A stretch of DNA of 64,000 bases from an uncultured Prevotellaceae bacterium (GTDB lineage: Bacteria > Bacteroidota > Bacteroidia > Bacteroidales > Bacteroidaceae): contig CADBHI010000007.1 in assembly GCA_902794405.1 (NCBI GenBank), positions 14,902 to 78,901 of the forward strand. Reading direction: 5' to 3'. Position 1 is the stretch's first letter; the number at the start of each line of letters is the position of its first letter. The notes under the pieces are model-generated. The model had not been told where the DNA came from and made no database searches. It worked only from the letters and a program-made list of their open reading frames with translations. The position numbers were made by a program, and so were the translations under genes. Positions 1 to 8,170 of this stretch are shown here, piece after piece.

Positions 1-121
1 TTTCTTCGGCGCAGAGGTTGGAATTCTTGCTCTGGCAAGCGGCCGCTCGACCTCTGGTCGCTTGATACCGAAGGGACGCAAGAAAGCCGAGTCTTTACCC
101 CGTCTTTTACTCTGCCTTTCA

Positions 122-158
122 CCCCGCCCCCTACCCCGCCCCTGAAAGGGGTGGGGAG
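122..158. repeat. G/C-rich hairpin element, intergenic copy
   Basis: Runs of C (CCCCGCCCC, then ACCCCGCCCC) are followed by TGAAAGGGGTGGGGAG, which can fold back on the C runs. It resembles the G/C elements found inside clpB (13385-13414) and mfd (16465-16495), although the match is one of style rather than exact sequence. Confidence 0.5.
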
Positions 159-182
159 AATTTTGATATTTTATTAAAAGAC

Positions 183-224
183 CGCTCGACCAAAGGTCAC
201 TTGCAAGGCAAGAACATGGACAAA
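183..224 (+). repeat. Dispersed palindromic repeat, subtype B copy
   Basis: Core CGCTCGACC-AAA-GGTCACTTG followed by CAAGGCAAGAACATGGACAA. It is nearly identical over about 42 nt to the copy at 20185-20227. The core is a palindrome around a 3-nt centre. Confidence 0.85.
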
Positions 225-380
225 ATGGACTGCTCGGCTTTCTTGCGTCCCTTCGGTATCAAGCGACCAGAGGTCGAGCGGCCGCTTCGCTTGCCGAAGA
301 ACTATTTTGCTACGCCCTGAATAGCTCATGGACTCCGTAGACGGCGGTTGCCGTCGTAGGTGAAATATAATGTTGTTTTA

Positions 381-399
381 GTTCTTGCCATGCAAGCGA
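381..399 (-). repeat. Truncated dispersed repeat, subtype B
   Basis: The reverse complement reads TCGCTTGCATGGCAAGAAC, identical to 20201-20219. The palindromic core has been lost, leaving only the right half of the unit. Confidence 0.8.
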
Positions 400-405
400 T
401 ATATG

Positions 406-465
406 GGCCACATAGCAATGCTAACTCGGCCACTTAGCACGACTAAATGAGCCACTTAATGTGCG
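406..465 (+). repeat. Three degenerate ~22-nt direct repeats
   Basis: Units begin GGCCACATAGCA, GGCCACTTAGCA and GCCACTTAATG at about 406, 428 and 450. They lie just downstream of the stop codon of the acyltransferase remnant. Function unknown; the similarity is imperfect. Confidence 0.4.
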
Positions 466-467
466 CG

Positions 468-1121
468 TTAAAAACGTTTGGCAAAAGCGTCATAAAGCTT
501 CTGGATGGCATACGACGACACGACGATAACAGGGTATACGACGGCTGCCATATACAGCCATTTAACAGAGGCGTCGGACGGATTCCATATCTTCTCTGCT
601 CCCCAATAGAAGAACCGATGGAACATATAACAGGCCATACTGGCATAGCTGACAAAGCCTACCACCTTACAGGCAAACGAACCATTCGCCTTGGAATCCT
701 GACCAGCAAAAAGCGATTTGCTGAGAGCTTCGCAAACAAAAAGTATCACAAACACCCCTGCCACCCCGAGAACCATTTGAAAGAGGGGATGATATAGGAA
801 AGAAGCATATATAGAAACGAATGCCAACAAGAATAGGAACACCAAGATAATGCCTGACTTGACAAATGATCCGTAGGGGATATTGAATCTCCAGTCAAAA
901 CCGGGGGCAGTCACCACGCCGACGAAATAGAACAGTACGTCGAAGACAAAACGATTGTCAATGGAAGGGAACATCCAACGAGCTATAAGAAGTAAGCCGA
1001 AAAGAGTAAGGCTGCTATAGACTCTCCATCTGAGCCTCTGCCTTGATATCAACGGGGTCACCAGATAGCACCTATATAGCCCAAACAACCAAGCAGGGCA
1101 AGAAGAACCAAAGACCACCAT
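468..1121 (-). pseudogene. Acyltransferase-3 family protein, C-terminal remnant
   Basis: A 217-residue, highly hydrophobic protein with about six membrane segments. The C-terminal motif SYASMACYMFHRFFYW is typical of membrane acyltransferase-3 (O-acyltransferase) proteins, which usually have 330-380 residues and about ten helices. Only the C-terminal part is present: an in-frame stop lies at 1137-1139, five codons upstream of the first ATG, and the next gene ends at 1188, so there is no room for the N-terminal half with the catalytic His/Arg segment. I therefore read it as a truncated gene, not a functional enzyme. It sits between a repeat nest and a secreted esterase gene on the same strand. 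It could instead be a short divergent membrane protein. Confidence 0.6.
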
Positions 1122-1187
1122 AACCTTTTCCGTCTTCTAATCCTGCTCAAGATTCTATATACTCTACCCGTTTTCATTCGTATGTTG

Positions 1188-2975
1188 CTACCTCAGCTTA
1201 AAGATTTTCTTGCCGTCCTTAATATATATTCCCTTACGGAGCCCGGAGGGATTGGAGACGGAGAGTTTGCGACCCTGGAGGTCATAATACTGGCTGTTGG
1301 CGACTGGCTGTTGGCAATTGGTTATTCCTATGCCTGTATCCACAAAGCTGGTGGCAGAGAGAATAAGCTGGCCCACGATGCAGTCGCTCCATTCTGCAGC
1401 GGCAGAATAGATGGCAATGACATAGTCGCCCTTCTCGGTAATGTCGAACTCGAAGGTCTGTTGCTCAGGACTGTTGAAGCTGTTGGATGCCACATTGCCG
1501 ATATTGATGTTCGGCCTGTAGGTCTGGCTGGCAATGCTGGTGCTGCCAGTACCCTTTTCGATACTCAGTTCTACGTCACCGTAATCCGACATGTTCCAGT
1601 TGCAGATTTTGTATTTCAGCATATAGTGACCAGGAGCCAGAGTCAGTGTGGTGCCACCGTCAGAGAGCCCATACTTAGCCCAGCCTTGATGAGCCTTTCC
1701 GCTGATATTGCGGAAGTAGAGGCCATAGTTGAATCCTCGTGGAGAACCCGTAAACTGAAGGACGCGACATCCCTGGGTGAAACCGTTGCCATAGCCTGTG
1801 CGACGATCCTGACTATCGTAGGTAGTCCATCCTGCAGGCAATGCTCCTCCCTCAGTGAATTCAGACGAAACGGTGAACGACGATGGAGCCTGCAGCGTCA
1901 CTTCGACAGAAGCAGTACTTGTCTCACCGTCATTGTCGGTAGCTACGGCTTTCAGTGTGTGTTTCCCAGCTTTTGCACCTGTCAGAGTTGCCTTATAAGG
2001 CTTGGCTGTACAAGTAGCGAGCAATGTCGCTCCATCATAGAATTCCACCTTCTCGACGCTGCCGTTCGAGTCATCGGCTGTGGCGGTAATGGTGATATCA
2101 GCAAATGTCGTCTCACCTTTAGGGCCAAAGCTGACAAGCTTCTGTCCGGTTTTGGGAGCGGTAATGCTGACATTAGGCGTAGTCTTGTTCAGCGAGTAGT
2201 TCTTACAGAAGTTCCAAATCTCCTTACCCGTATACACCTGCGTTTCCTTGCATATCCAGTGACCTTTATCGGCCAGTTCCAGCAGCTTCACCTCAACGCC
2301 GTCGTTGCCAGGCCCCCAGGTATGCATCTTGGCTCCACTGAAGCCGTTGTATTTCGACACCACCTTGTCCTTCGTAGGACAGCCATTGTGCTTAATCCAC
2401 ACATTCAGTGCAGGTTGCACACCACTGAAGGTGCAAGTTCCATCGCCAGTTCCGTGGATATGCAGTATAGGAATAGGGCGCGTTTTGGCATTGGCAGTAG
2501 CGCCACCCATTGGATAGCCACTGACAGGGCAGAAGGCAGCAATGAGGTCGGGAATCTGGTTCATGGCATGGTAGGTGAACATGCCGCCCATAGAGAATCC
2601 GCCAAGATAGACGCGGTTGCGGTCAATCTTATGCTGGGTCACCATCTTGTTGATGATCGCCTTGACGAAGTTGATGTCGCGATTACCGGAAGTATCCCAA
2701 GATTTATTGATACCATTGGGGAATACAACGACAAACTTGGCTGTATCACACACTTTTTCCATGCTCACCTTGTCGTTCTTGAACTCGCTGTTCTGCATCC
2801 AGTTGGCATCCTGATTGTAGCCGTGACAAAAGATGAGCAACGGGCGGTTCTCGCCGAGATTCTTGGGTGCATAGACATTGTACGAACGGCTGGTGCCATC
2901 GACGGTGATGTTGTCGGCTTTCATCGACAGCGCAGCTGCCATAAGCATGATAAGCGGAAAAAGAATTTGTTTCAT
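1188..2975 (-). CDS. Secreted CE1/PHB-depolymerase-like esterase with Ig and C-terminal sorting domains
   Basis: A 595-residue secreted alpha/beta-hydrolase of the LpqC / feruloyl-esterase (CE1, PHB depolymerase-like) type, probably removing ester-linked groups from plant polysaccharides (inference). Signal peptide at residues 1-20. Hydrolase domain about 22-262: HGY oxyanion segment at 51-53, nucleophile in GGFSMGG (Ser128), likely Asp178 (HGTGDG) and His239 (KGHW). A bacterial Ig-like domain follows (about 267-360), then a beta-sandwich (about 362-540). The tail 'YYDLQGRKL...GIYIKDGKKI' resembles type IX secretion C-terminal signals common in Prevotella proteins. The ATG at 2975 lies about 20 nt below a TAACTTTG promoter box. 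The same tail type recurs in the giant protein at 20308-29799. Confidence 0.85.
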   Translation of the reverse strand: MKQILFPLIMLMAAALSMKADNITVDGTSRSYNVYAPKNLGENRPLLIFCHGYNQDANWMQNSEFKNDKVSMEKVCDTAKFVVVFPNGINKSWDTSGNRDINFVKAIINKMVTQHKIDRNRVYLGGFSMGGMFTYHAMNQIPDLIAAFCPVSGYPMGGATANAKTRPIPILHIHGTGDGTCTFSGVQPALNVWIKHNGCPTKDKVVSKYNGFSGAKMHTWGPGNDGVEVKLLELADKGHWICKETQVYTGKEIWNFCKNYSLNKTTPNVSITAPKTGQKLVSFGPKGETTFADITITATADDSNGSVEKVEFYDGATLLATCTAKPYKATLTGAKAGKHTLKAVATDNDGETSTASVEVTLQAPSSFTVSSEFTEGGALPAGWTTYDSQDRRTGYGNGFTQGCRVLQFTGSPRGFNYGLYFRNISGKAHQGWAKYGLSDGGTTLTLAPGHYMLKYKICNWNMSDYGDVELSIEKGTGSTSIASQTYRPNINIGNVASNSFNSPEQQTFEFDITEKGDYVIAIYSAAAEWSDCIVGQLILSATSFVDTGIGITNCQQPVANSQYYDLQGRKLSVSNPSGLRKGIYIKDGKKIFKLR

Positions 2976-3000
2976 AAAAAGACGTTATTGTTTTCGACTG

Positions 3001-3008
3001 CAAAGTTA
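3001..3008 (-). promoter_or_regulatory. Promoter -7 box for the esterase gene
   Basis: TAACTTTG on the minus strand matches the Bacteroidota -7 consensus TAnnTTTG and lies about 26 nt upstream of the ATG at 2975. Confidence 0.6.
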
Positions 3009-3081
3009 AGATATTCTGTGGACATCACAAAAAATAATGCATTTTTATTTGCAATCTCTTCGCTAAATCGAAATTTTGCAC

Positions 3082-3089
3082 TATCTTTG
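3082..3089 (+). promoter_or_regulatory. Promoter -7 box almost touching the start codon
   Basis: TATCTTTG matches TAnnTTTG. The best start codon, at 3097, is only 7 nt further on, so the transcript would have essentially no leader. No clear -33 TTTG is seen at the usual spacing. Confidence 0.6.
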
Positions 3090-3096
3090 CGCCAGC

Positions 3097-3555
3097 ATGT
3101 TTGAATTGAACCTACCTGCGTACGAAGTGAATATGACGGAGAAAGACGGAAAACGACTGATTTTCGACTTTCTGCGCCGCAAATATGTGGCACTGACGCC
3201 AGAGGAATGGGTTCGTCAGCACTTCACACATTACTTAGTGGAGTCAAAAGGCTACCCTCAGGGACTGTTAGCCAACGAGACGCAGCTGAAGATTGGCGAC
3301 AAGCATCTGCGCTGCGACACCGTATTATACAACAAGGCGATGCATCCACAGATGATTATTGAATACAAGGCTCCAACTATACAAATACAGCAGAAGACGT
3401 TTGACCAGATAGTGGCCTACAATCTTCTGCTGCGTGCTGATTATCTCGTTGTCAGTAACGGTTTACAGCATTACTGCTGCCGTATGGACTACGAGCAAAA
3501 TAGTTATGGATTTCTCCGTGAAATACCTGACTATCAGTCGATAGCAGGCACCTGA
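3097..3555 (+). CDS. HsdR N-terminal-like nuclease-fold protein (stand-alone)
   Basis: A 152-residue protein matching the 'type I restriction enzyme R protein N-terminal domain' family that occurs as a stand-alone gene in many Bacteroidales. Conserved elements: RKYVALTPEEWVRQHF (about 26-41), CDTVLYNKAMHPQMIIEYKAP (Asp and the E-x-K of a PD-(D/E)XK fold) and FDQIVAYN. No HsdM, HsdS or helicase domain lies nearby, so restriction activity is not implied. An upstream TTG (3076) would extend the frame but lies before and inside the promoter box; the ATG at 3097 starts with the conserved 'FELNLPAY'. The function of the family is unknown. Confidence 0.8.
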   Translation: MFELNLPAYEVNMTEKDGKRLIFDFLRRKYVALTPEEWVRQHFTHYLVESKGYPQGLLANETQLKIGDKHLRCDTVLYNKAMHPQMIIEYKAPTIQIQQKTFDQIVAYNLLLRADYLVVSNGLQHYCCRMDYEQNSYGFLREIPDYQSIAGT

Positions 3556-3562
3556 CAGGCAA

Positions 3563-4423
3563 TTACGCTATGTCGTTGGCATCAGCCACTTTCTTCGATG
3601 ATGCGACAGACGTCTTGCGGATAGAGCGCTTGCGAGTAGTCTTCTTCTCGCTACCATCAGCAACCTTGTCAATCTTCACACCAGCCAGTTCAGGGTCAAT
3701 CATGATACGTCCGCAATACTCACAGACGATGATCTTCTTGTGCATCTTAATGTCGAGCTGACGCTGGGGTGGAATCTTATTGAAACAGCCACCGCAGGCA
3801 TCACGCTGCACATAGACGATACCCAGACCATTGCGAGCATTCTTACGGATACGCTTGAACGAAGTCAGCAGGCGAGGCTCAATCTTAACCTCCAGCTCCT
3901 TTACCTTCTCCTTCAGCTTTTCCTCCTCAGTGCGCGTCTCTTCCATAATCTCGTCGAGCTCGCTCTTTTTCACCTCGAGGTCGCCTTTACGCTCATCTAT
4001 CAGCGTCTGATTAGCGTTCAGTTCCTCGTTCTTTTCAGCAATGCGGCTCATGGCCTCGCGAATCTTCTTGTTGCAGAGCTCAATTTCCAATGACTGGAAC
4101 TCGATTTCCTTCGACAGGGTATCATACTCACGGTTGTTCTTTACCTCGTCGAGCTGAGCCTTATAGCGGGCCACGCTGGCCTCAGCATCGGCAATCTCAC
4201 CCTTCTTCTGGGTCACAGCCTTCTGGAACTCATCGATATCAGCCTGAATACGCTGAATACGGGTATTCAAACCTTCGATTTCGTCTTCCAGGTCATCAAC
4301 TTCCTGAGGCAGTTCACCTCTCAGTGTACGCTTCTCGTCAATAGCCGACAAGGCCGACTGCATCTGGTAGAGAGTCTTCAGCTTCTCTTCTACCGATAAA
4401 TCTGTAGGATCTTTCTTTGCCAT
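3563..4423 (-). CDS. C4-type zinc-ribbon coiled-coil protein (CdsZ-like)
   Basis: A 286-residue protein with a long coiled coil (about residues 5-185, rich in E/K/L/I) and a zinc ribbon near residues 209-241 formed by CGGCFNK and CEYCGRIM. This is the zf-RING_7 / DUF164 family, whose chlamydial member CdsZ binds secretion components; in Bacteroidetes its role is unclear. The C-terminal tail after residue 250 is rich in K/R/S and may be disordered. It is followed upstream by the Nif3-like gene on the same strand (40 nt gap), a pairing common in Bacteroidales and probably one operon. Confidence 0.85.
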   Translation of the reverse strand: MAKKDPTDLSVEEKLKTLYQMQSALSAIDEKRTLRGELPQEVDDLEDEIEGLNTRIQRIQADIDEFQKAVTQKKGEIADAEASVARYKAQLDEVKNNREYDTLSKEIEFQSLEIELCNKKIREAMSRIAEKNEELNANQTLIDERKGDLEVKKSELDEIMEETRTEEEKLKEKVKELEVKIEPRLLTSFKRIRKNARNGLGIVYVQRDACGGCFNKIPPQRQLDIKMHKKIIVCEYCGRIMIDPELAGVKIDKVADGSEKKTTRKRSIRKTSVASSKKVADANDIA

Positions 4424-4463
4424 AATTCTGATGTTTGTTTATTTCGTTATTTCGGGATTTCGA

Positions 4464-5249
4464 TTAAATGTAATTGATGGGATTCGTGTTTGTCTCAGCT
4501 ATCTCGGTTCTCACGCCTGGGCACTTCTCGTTGATAATATCTCGGAAGATCTCGCTGGTGAACTGCTCACTCTGATAGTGGCCGATAACGCATATCTGCA
4601 CCCGCTGCTCGTAGCCGAAGTACTGATGATAGTGCATCTCACCCGTGATAAAAGCGTCGGCTCCCTGGCTGACAGCCTCATCAAGCAGGAAGTCCCCTGC
4701 CCCACCACAGATGGCAACACGACGTATGGGACGTCGCAGCAGCTCATTGGTCATAGCGCACACCACGCCAAACGTCTGTTTCACCTTCAGCACGAATTCA
4801 TGGGCAGCCATCGGCATCGACAATGTGCCGATAACGCCATTGCCACACTCAACCTCGCCTACTCGCCTGGCTTCCAAGAACTTAACGTCGTCCAGACCCA
4901 GCTTCTCGGCTATCTTGAAGTTCACACCACCCTGGGCATTGTCCATGTTGGTATGCATCGACACCACACAGACCTGCTGACGAATGGCCTTCATCACCGT
5001 ACGCTGCACATCGGTCAGGTCGCTGATGGTCTTGAGTCCTCGGAACAGCAACGGATGGTGGCTCACTACGAGATTACATCCCTTAGCCACCGCCTCGTCA
5101 ATCACCTCTTCAGTGACGTCTAAACACAATAATGCCCCTGAAACCTCCGCCTCTGTCAATCCAACTTGCAAGCCGGCATTGTCCCAGCTTTCCTGCAAGG
5201 GCAGGGGCGCGAACTTTTCAAGGGCGCTTAACACTTCCTTAATCTTCAC
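4464..5249 (-). CDS. Nif3-like dinuclear metal centre protein
   Basis: A 261-residue NIF3/YbgI (DUF34) family protein, which forms hexameric rings with a two-metal site; proposed GTP cyclohydrolase I-like or metal-handling roles are not settled. Family motifs: ESWDNAGLQVG near the N-terminus, 'LVVSHHPLLFRG' (metal-binding His pair), 'SMHTNMDNAQGGVN', and 'TGEMHYHQ' near the C-terminus. The GTG at 5249 is preferred: the earlier in-frame TTG at 5279 lies inside the TAACTTTG promoter box (5277-5284) and could not be in the transcript. Cotranscription with the CdsZ-like gene is likely. Confidence 0.8.
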   Translation of the reverse strand: MKIKEVLSALEKFAPLPLQESWDNAGLQVGLTEAEVSGALLCLDVTEEVIDEAVAKGCNLVVSHHPLLFRGLKTISDLTDVQRTVMKAIRQQVCVVSMHTNMDNAQGGVNFKIAEKLGLDDVKFLEARRVGEVECGNGVIGTLSMPMAAHEFVLKVKQTFGVVCAMTNELLRRPIRRVAICGGAGDFLLDEAVSQGADAFITGEMHYHQYFGYEQRVQICVIGHYQSEQFTSEIFRDIINEKCPGVRTEIAETNTNPINYI

Positions 5250-5276
5250 GCTACTCAAATGTGTACGTTTGGGCTG

Positions 5277-5284
5277 CAAAGTTA
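5277..5284 (-). promoter_or_regulatory. Promoter -7 box for the nif3-like operon
   Basis: TAACTTTG on the minus strand. Its position excludes the TTG at 5279 as start codon and leaves a short leader before the GTG at 5249. Confidence 0.6.
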
Positions 5285-5328
5285 CACAAAAAAAAGCGTC
5301 CTACCAAAGTTTTATGGATTTTTTTTCT

Positions 5329-5336
5329 TATCTTTG
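5329..5336 (+). promoter_or_regulatory. Promoter -7 box for the outer-membrane barrel gene
   Basis: TATCTTTG, about 54 nt before the ATG at 5391. It is divergent from the nif3-like promoter. Confidence 0.6.
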
Positions 5337-5390
5337 CAGCGGAATTGACGTATTACACCTTATTTATATAAGAACCAGAACAGACAAGTT

Positions 5391-6083
5391 ATGATAAAGA
5401 ACATTTTCCTGACGGCTTTAGTAGTGCTGACAACTGCTCTGCCAGCCACCGCACGATTCAACGGAGCCAACCGCGAGGCTCCTGCCGCCCATATCGGCAT
5501 CAGAGCAGGAGTGGGTTTCAGTGAGTATGGAAACCTCAATCGTCCCAAGGAGCTCATCACCCCTGTCGGAGGCGTACACCTCGACATCAAGGTAGCCAAA
5601 CTGCCTATCTATATCGAGACAGGCGCCTACTACATGGACATGGGAACAAAGTTCCGCGACAGGTGGTACTACAACGGCAACCACTACAACAACGGCATCT
5701 ACTACGAAGGCAGCAACAAGTACCGCTACGACGAGATTGGGCGTCCATACCGCTATGAATCAGGCTCTTACTACAGAAACGACGCAGACCAGTACACCCT
5801 TCACAACCACTCCATCATGGTGCCGCTGGCCCTAAGCTATCACATCTATTTGAACGACAACCTGGTGCTGCAGCCCTTCACCGGTGTGTATGGTTCCTAC
5901 GGTTTTACCAGCGAGGAATGGGACTTCGGTATTCGCGAGGGTATCGGCCTCAGCTTCGGCCATCTCAACGTCAGCATTGGTGTTAATGTTGGACTGCTCG
6001 ACCAGAAACAGAAAACGAAGGACATCTGGGTTGAGGATGCCAACCATGTGTCAGCCTACTTCGCCTTAGGTGTCAACTTTTAA
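5391..6083 (+). CDS. Outer-membrane beta-barrel protein (porin-like)
   Basis: A 230-residue secreted protein with signal peptide (about 1-21, ending ATA-R) and alternating hydrophobic strands typical of the small 'outer membrane beta-barrel' families of Bacteroidota; it ends in a terminal aromatic strand, YFALGVNF. The middle (about 85-130) is unusually rich in Tyr, Asn, Gly and Arg and is probably an extracellular loop. It appears monocistronic, with its own promoter upstream and the ketoreductase promoter downstream. The ligand is unknown. Confidence 0.75.
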   Translation: MIKNIFLTALVVLTTALPATARFNGANREAPAAHIGIRAGVGFSEYGNLNRPKELITPVGGVHLDIKVAKLPIYIETGAYYMDMGTKFRDRWYYNGNHYNNGIYYEGSNKYRYDEIGRPYRYESGSYYRNDADQYTLHNHSIMVPLALSYHIYLNDNLVLQPFTGVYGSYGFTSEEWDFGIREGIGLSFGHLNVSIGVNVGLLDQKQKTKDIWVEDANHVSAYFALGVNF

Positions 6084-6092
6084 GCGCTTTTC

Positions 6093-6123
6093 TTGTATAA
6101 TCAGAGAAAAAAGCGTACCTTTG
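6093..6123 (+). promoter_or_regulatory. Promoter for the ketoreductase-ketosynthase operon
   Basis: A TTG at 6093-6095 and the -7 box TACCTTTG at 6116-6123 are separated by 20 nt, the classic Bacteroidota spacing. The box and flanks (CGTACCTTTGCAC) are the same as those of the polyketide operon promoter at 56326-56333. Confidence 0.7.
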
Positions 6124-6149
6124 CACCCAATTTTAACATAACAAGAATA

Positions 6150-6881
6150 ATGAAATATGCATTGGTGACAGGCGGCTCACGAGGTATCGGAAAGGCCGTC
6201 GCCCTGAAACTGGCTAACCAAGGATGGCCAGTGTTGATTAACTACCGTAGTAACCAAGAGGCAGCACAGGCTACTCTCGACGAGATTGTCGCAGCTGGCG
6301 GACAGGCCGAACTGCTGCCGTTCGATGTGGCAAGTGCTGAACAGACAGAAAAAGCCATTGACCAATGGGAGGCTTCCCATCCCGACGACTATGTGGCTGT
6401 GCTGGTCAACAATGCTGGTATCCGTCGTGACGGAATGATGTTCATGATGTCTGACGACGACTGGCACTCTGTACTCGACACGACGCTTGGCGGTTTCTTC
6501 TACATCACCCGCCGACTCCTAAAGCACATGATGCCACGCCGTCGCGGTGGACGTATTATCAACATGGCTTCGCTGTCAGGACTGAAAGGTCTTCCTGGAC
6601 AAACCAACTACTCAGCAGCCAAGGCCGCATTGATTGGCGCCACCAAGGCATTAGCCCAGGAAGTGGCTCCACGCAATATCACGGTCAACGCCATTGCACC
6701 TGGCTTCATTGCTACCGACATGACTGCCGACCTGAACGAGGCAGAGCTGACGAAGATGATTCCAGCCGGACGTTTCGGACGCCCAGAGGAAGTAGCCGCA
6801 CTGGCAGCCTTCTTGGCTTCGGACGATGCCGCCTATATCACAGGACAAGCCATCTCCATCAACGGAGGCCTCTACACCTGA
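6150..6881 (+). CDS. fabG: 3-oxoacyl-ACP reductase, FabG-type SDR
   Basis: A 243-residue short-chain dehydrogenase that would reduce 3-oxoacyl-ACP with NADPH. Rossmann motif GGSRGIGKA near residues 8-16, NNAG segment, catalytic Ser and YSAAK, and a C-terminal 'YITGQAISINGG' typical of FabG. The ATG at 6150 gives the usual N-terminus MKYALVTGG; an earlier in-frame start at 6093 precedes the promoter box. It is followed by a ketosynthase gene 53 nt downstream. Such KR-KS pairs belong to aryl-polyene/flexirubin clusters or to fatty-acid synthesis. The polyketide operon at 56-64 kb shows no ketoreductase within the window, so this one might serve it (inference). Confidence 0.85.
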   Translation: MKYALVTGGSRGIGKAVALKLANQGWPVLINYRSNQEAAQATLDEIVAAGGQAELLPFDVASAEQTEKAIDQWEASHPDDYVAVLVNNAGIRRDGMMFMMSDDDWHSVLDTTLGGFFYITRRLLKHMMPRRRGGRIINMASLSGLKGLPGQTNYSAAKAALIGATKALAQEVAPRNITVNAIAPGFIATDMTADLNEAELTKMIPAGRFGRPEEVAALAAFLASDDAAYITGQAISINGGLYT

Positions 6882-6934
6882 ACAGAGAACAAAGACATAC
6901 AGAAACCTAACATTCAATCAGAAATCAGAAAGAA

Positions 6935-8158
6935 ATGGCAAGAAGAGTGGTTGTCACAGGCATGGGCATCTGGTCCTGCTTAGGCACAAACTTAAGCGAA
7001 GTAAAGCAATCGCTATACGAAGGACGCTCAGGCATCGGCATTGAACGGGAGCGCCTTAACTATGGTTATCAATCAGCACTCACTGGAGTGGTGCAGCACC
7101 CCGTCTTGAAGGGCCTGCTCCATCGCCGCCTGCGTGCTGGTTTATCGGAGGAGGCAGAATACGCCTATATGGCGGCCCGCGAGTGTTTCGAACAAGCAGG
7201 TGTCGACGAGGATTTCCTGATGAAGAATGAGGTTGGTGTCATCTTTGGCAACGACTCCAGCGCCAAGCCTGTTATTGAAGCTGCCAACATCATGGCCGAG
7301 AAGCACGACTCCGAGCTATTGGGTAGCGGACTGATATTCCAGTCCATGAACTCGACGGTGAACATGAATCTGAGCACCATCTTCCATCTGCGAGGAGTCA
7401 ACTTCACCATTTCTTCAGCCTGTGCCAGCGGTAGCCACTCCATCGGTATCGGCTACCTGCTCATCAAGCAGGGATTGCAGGACCGTGTTCTCGTTGGCGG
7501 CGCACAAGAAACGAACTACTACTCAATGGCCACATTCGACGCCCTCGGTGCATTCTCCAAGCGTATGGATGAACCTACCCGAGCCAGCCGTCCTTTCGAT
7601 CGCGACCGAGATGGATTGATACCCTCTGGCGGTGCTGCTGCACTATTGCTTGAGGATTACGACAGCGCCGTCAGCCGTGGTGCCACCATTCTGGCCGAGG
7701 TCACTGGTTACGGATTCTCGTCCAACGGCGGTGGCATCTCACAACCCAGCGACGACGGTTCCGTACTCGCTATGAGTCGTGCTCTGCAGGATGCAGGCCT
7801 GACGGTCGACGACATCGACTACGTTAATGCACACGCTACTTCTACCCCACAAGGCGACCAGTTTGAAGCTATCGCGCTGAACCGTTTGTTCAATGGCAAG
7901 CACGCCCTCATTTCTTCTACCAAGGGCATGACGGGTCATGAGTGCTGGATGGCAGGAGCCTCGGAAGCTGTCTATAGCATCCTGATGATGAAGCACTCGT
8001 TCGTGGCTCCAAACATCAACTTCGAGAACCCTGATGAATTCACTGAGCCGCTGAACCTGGCTCTCAAAACCGTGGACACAGAACTGGACAATGTCCTTTC
8101 CAACTCCTTCGGCTTTGGTGGCACCAACTCGGCCCTCATACTCAAGAACTGGAAATAA
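6935..8158 (+). CDS. Beta-ketoacyl-ACP synthase (KAS I/II type)
   Basis: A 407-residue condensing enzyme of the FabB/FabF family. The nucleophile lies in SSACASGSHS (Cys163); the two active-site His are in NAHATSTPQGD and KGMTGHECWMAG; the C-terminal 'SNSFGFGGTNSALIL' is canonical. All catalytic residues are present, so it should be active on acyl-ACP. It pairs with the upstream ketoreductase and is followed after 12 nt by a lipoprotein nuclease gene. Whether it works in primary fatty-acid synthesis or in pigment synthesis cannot be decided from sequence alone; the length and motifs fit FabB-like enzymes of aryl-polyene pathways. Confidence 0.85.
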   Translation: MARRVVVTGMGIWSCLGTNLSEVKQSLYEGRSGIGIERERLNYGYQSALTGVVQHPVLKGLLHRRLRAGLSEEAEYAYMAARECFEQAGVDEDFLMKNEVGVIFGNDSSAKPVIEAANIMAEKHDSELLGSGLIFQSMNSTVNMNLSTIFHLRGVNFTISSACASGSHSIGIGYLLIKQGLQDRVLVGGAQETNYYSMATFDALGAFSKRMDEPTRASRPFDRDRDGLIPSGGAAALLLEDYDSAVSRGATILAEVTGYGFSSNGGGISQPSDDGSVLAMSRALQDAGLTVDDIDYVNAHATSTPQGDQFEAIALNRLFNGKHALISSTKGMTGHECWMAGASEAVYSILMMKHSFVAPNINFENPDEFTEPLNLALKTVDTELDNVLSNSFGFGGTNSALILKNWK

Positions 8159-8170
8159 GCTCCTACCCCC

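Larger units (their letters stand above)
37..287. repeat. Perfect 54-bp inverted repeat (arms 37-90 and 234-287)
   Basis: The arm at 37-90 is the exact reverse complement of 234-287, separated by 143 nt. Each arm carries the dispersed core CGCTCGACC-TCT-GGTCGCTTG followed by TACCGAAGGGACGCAAGAA. Similarity continues outside the arms after a gap (TTCTTCGGC at 2-10 against GCCGAAGAA at 293-301). The spacer holds a third, divergent copy of the core and a G/C element. It may be a composite non-autonomous mobile element or a strong structured RNA; no transposase is present. Confidence 0.9.
1..467. other. Non-coding region packed with palindromic repeats
   Basis: No convincing gene is seen here. 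The stretch holds a perfect 54-bp inverted repeat, a G/C hairpin element, full and partial copies of a dispersed repeat, a small hairpin at 340-355 (GACGGC-GGTT-GCCGTC) and three degenerate 22-nt direct repeats, each listed separately. Short open frames in it lack homology that I recognise and overlap the acyltransferase remnant on the other strand. Confidence 0.7.

Noticed and set aside
1182-3104. Long open frame of 640 codons on the plus strand
   Set aside because: It lies opposite the esterase gene, whose signal peptide, catalytic triad and promoter are clear; the plus-strand product has no recognisable domain.
3097-3555. Type I restriction system
   Set aside because: Only an HsdR-N-like domain is present; there are no methylase, specificity or helicase genes.
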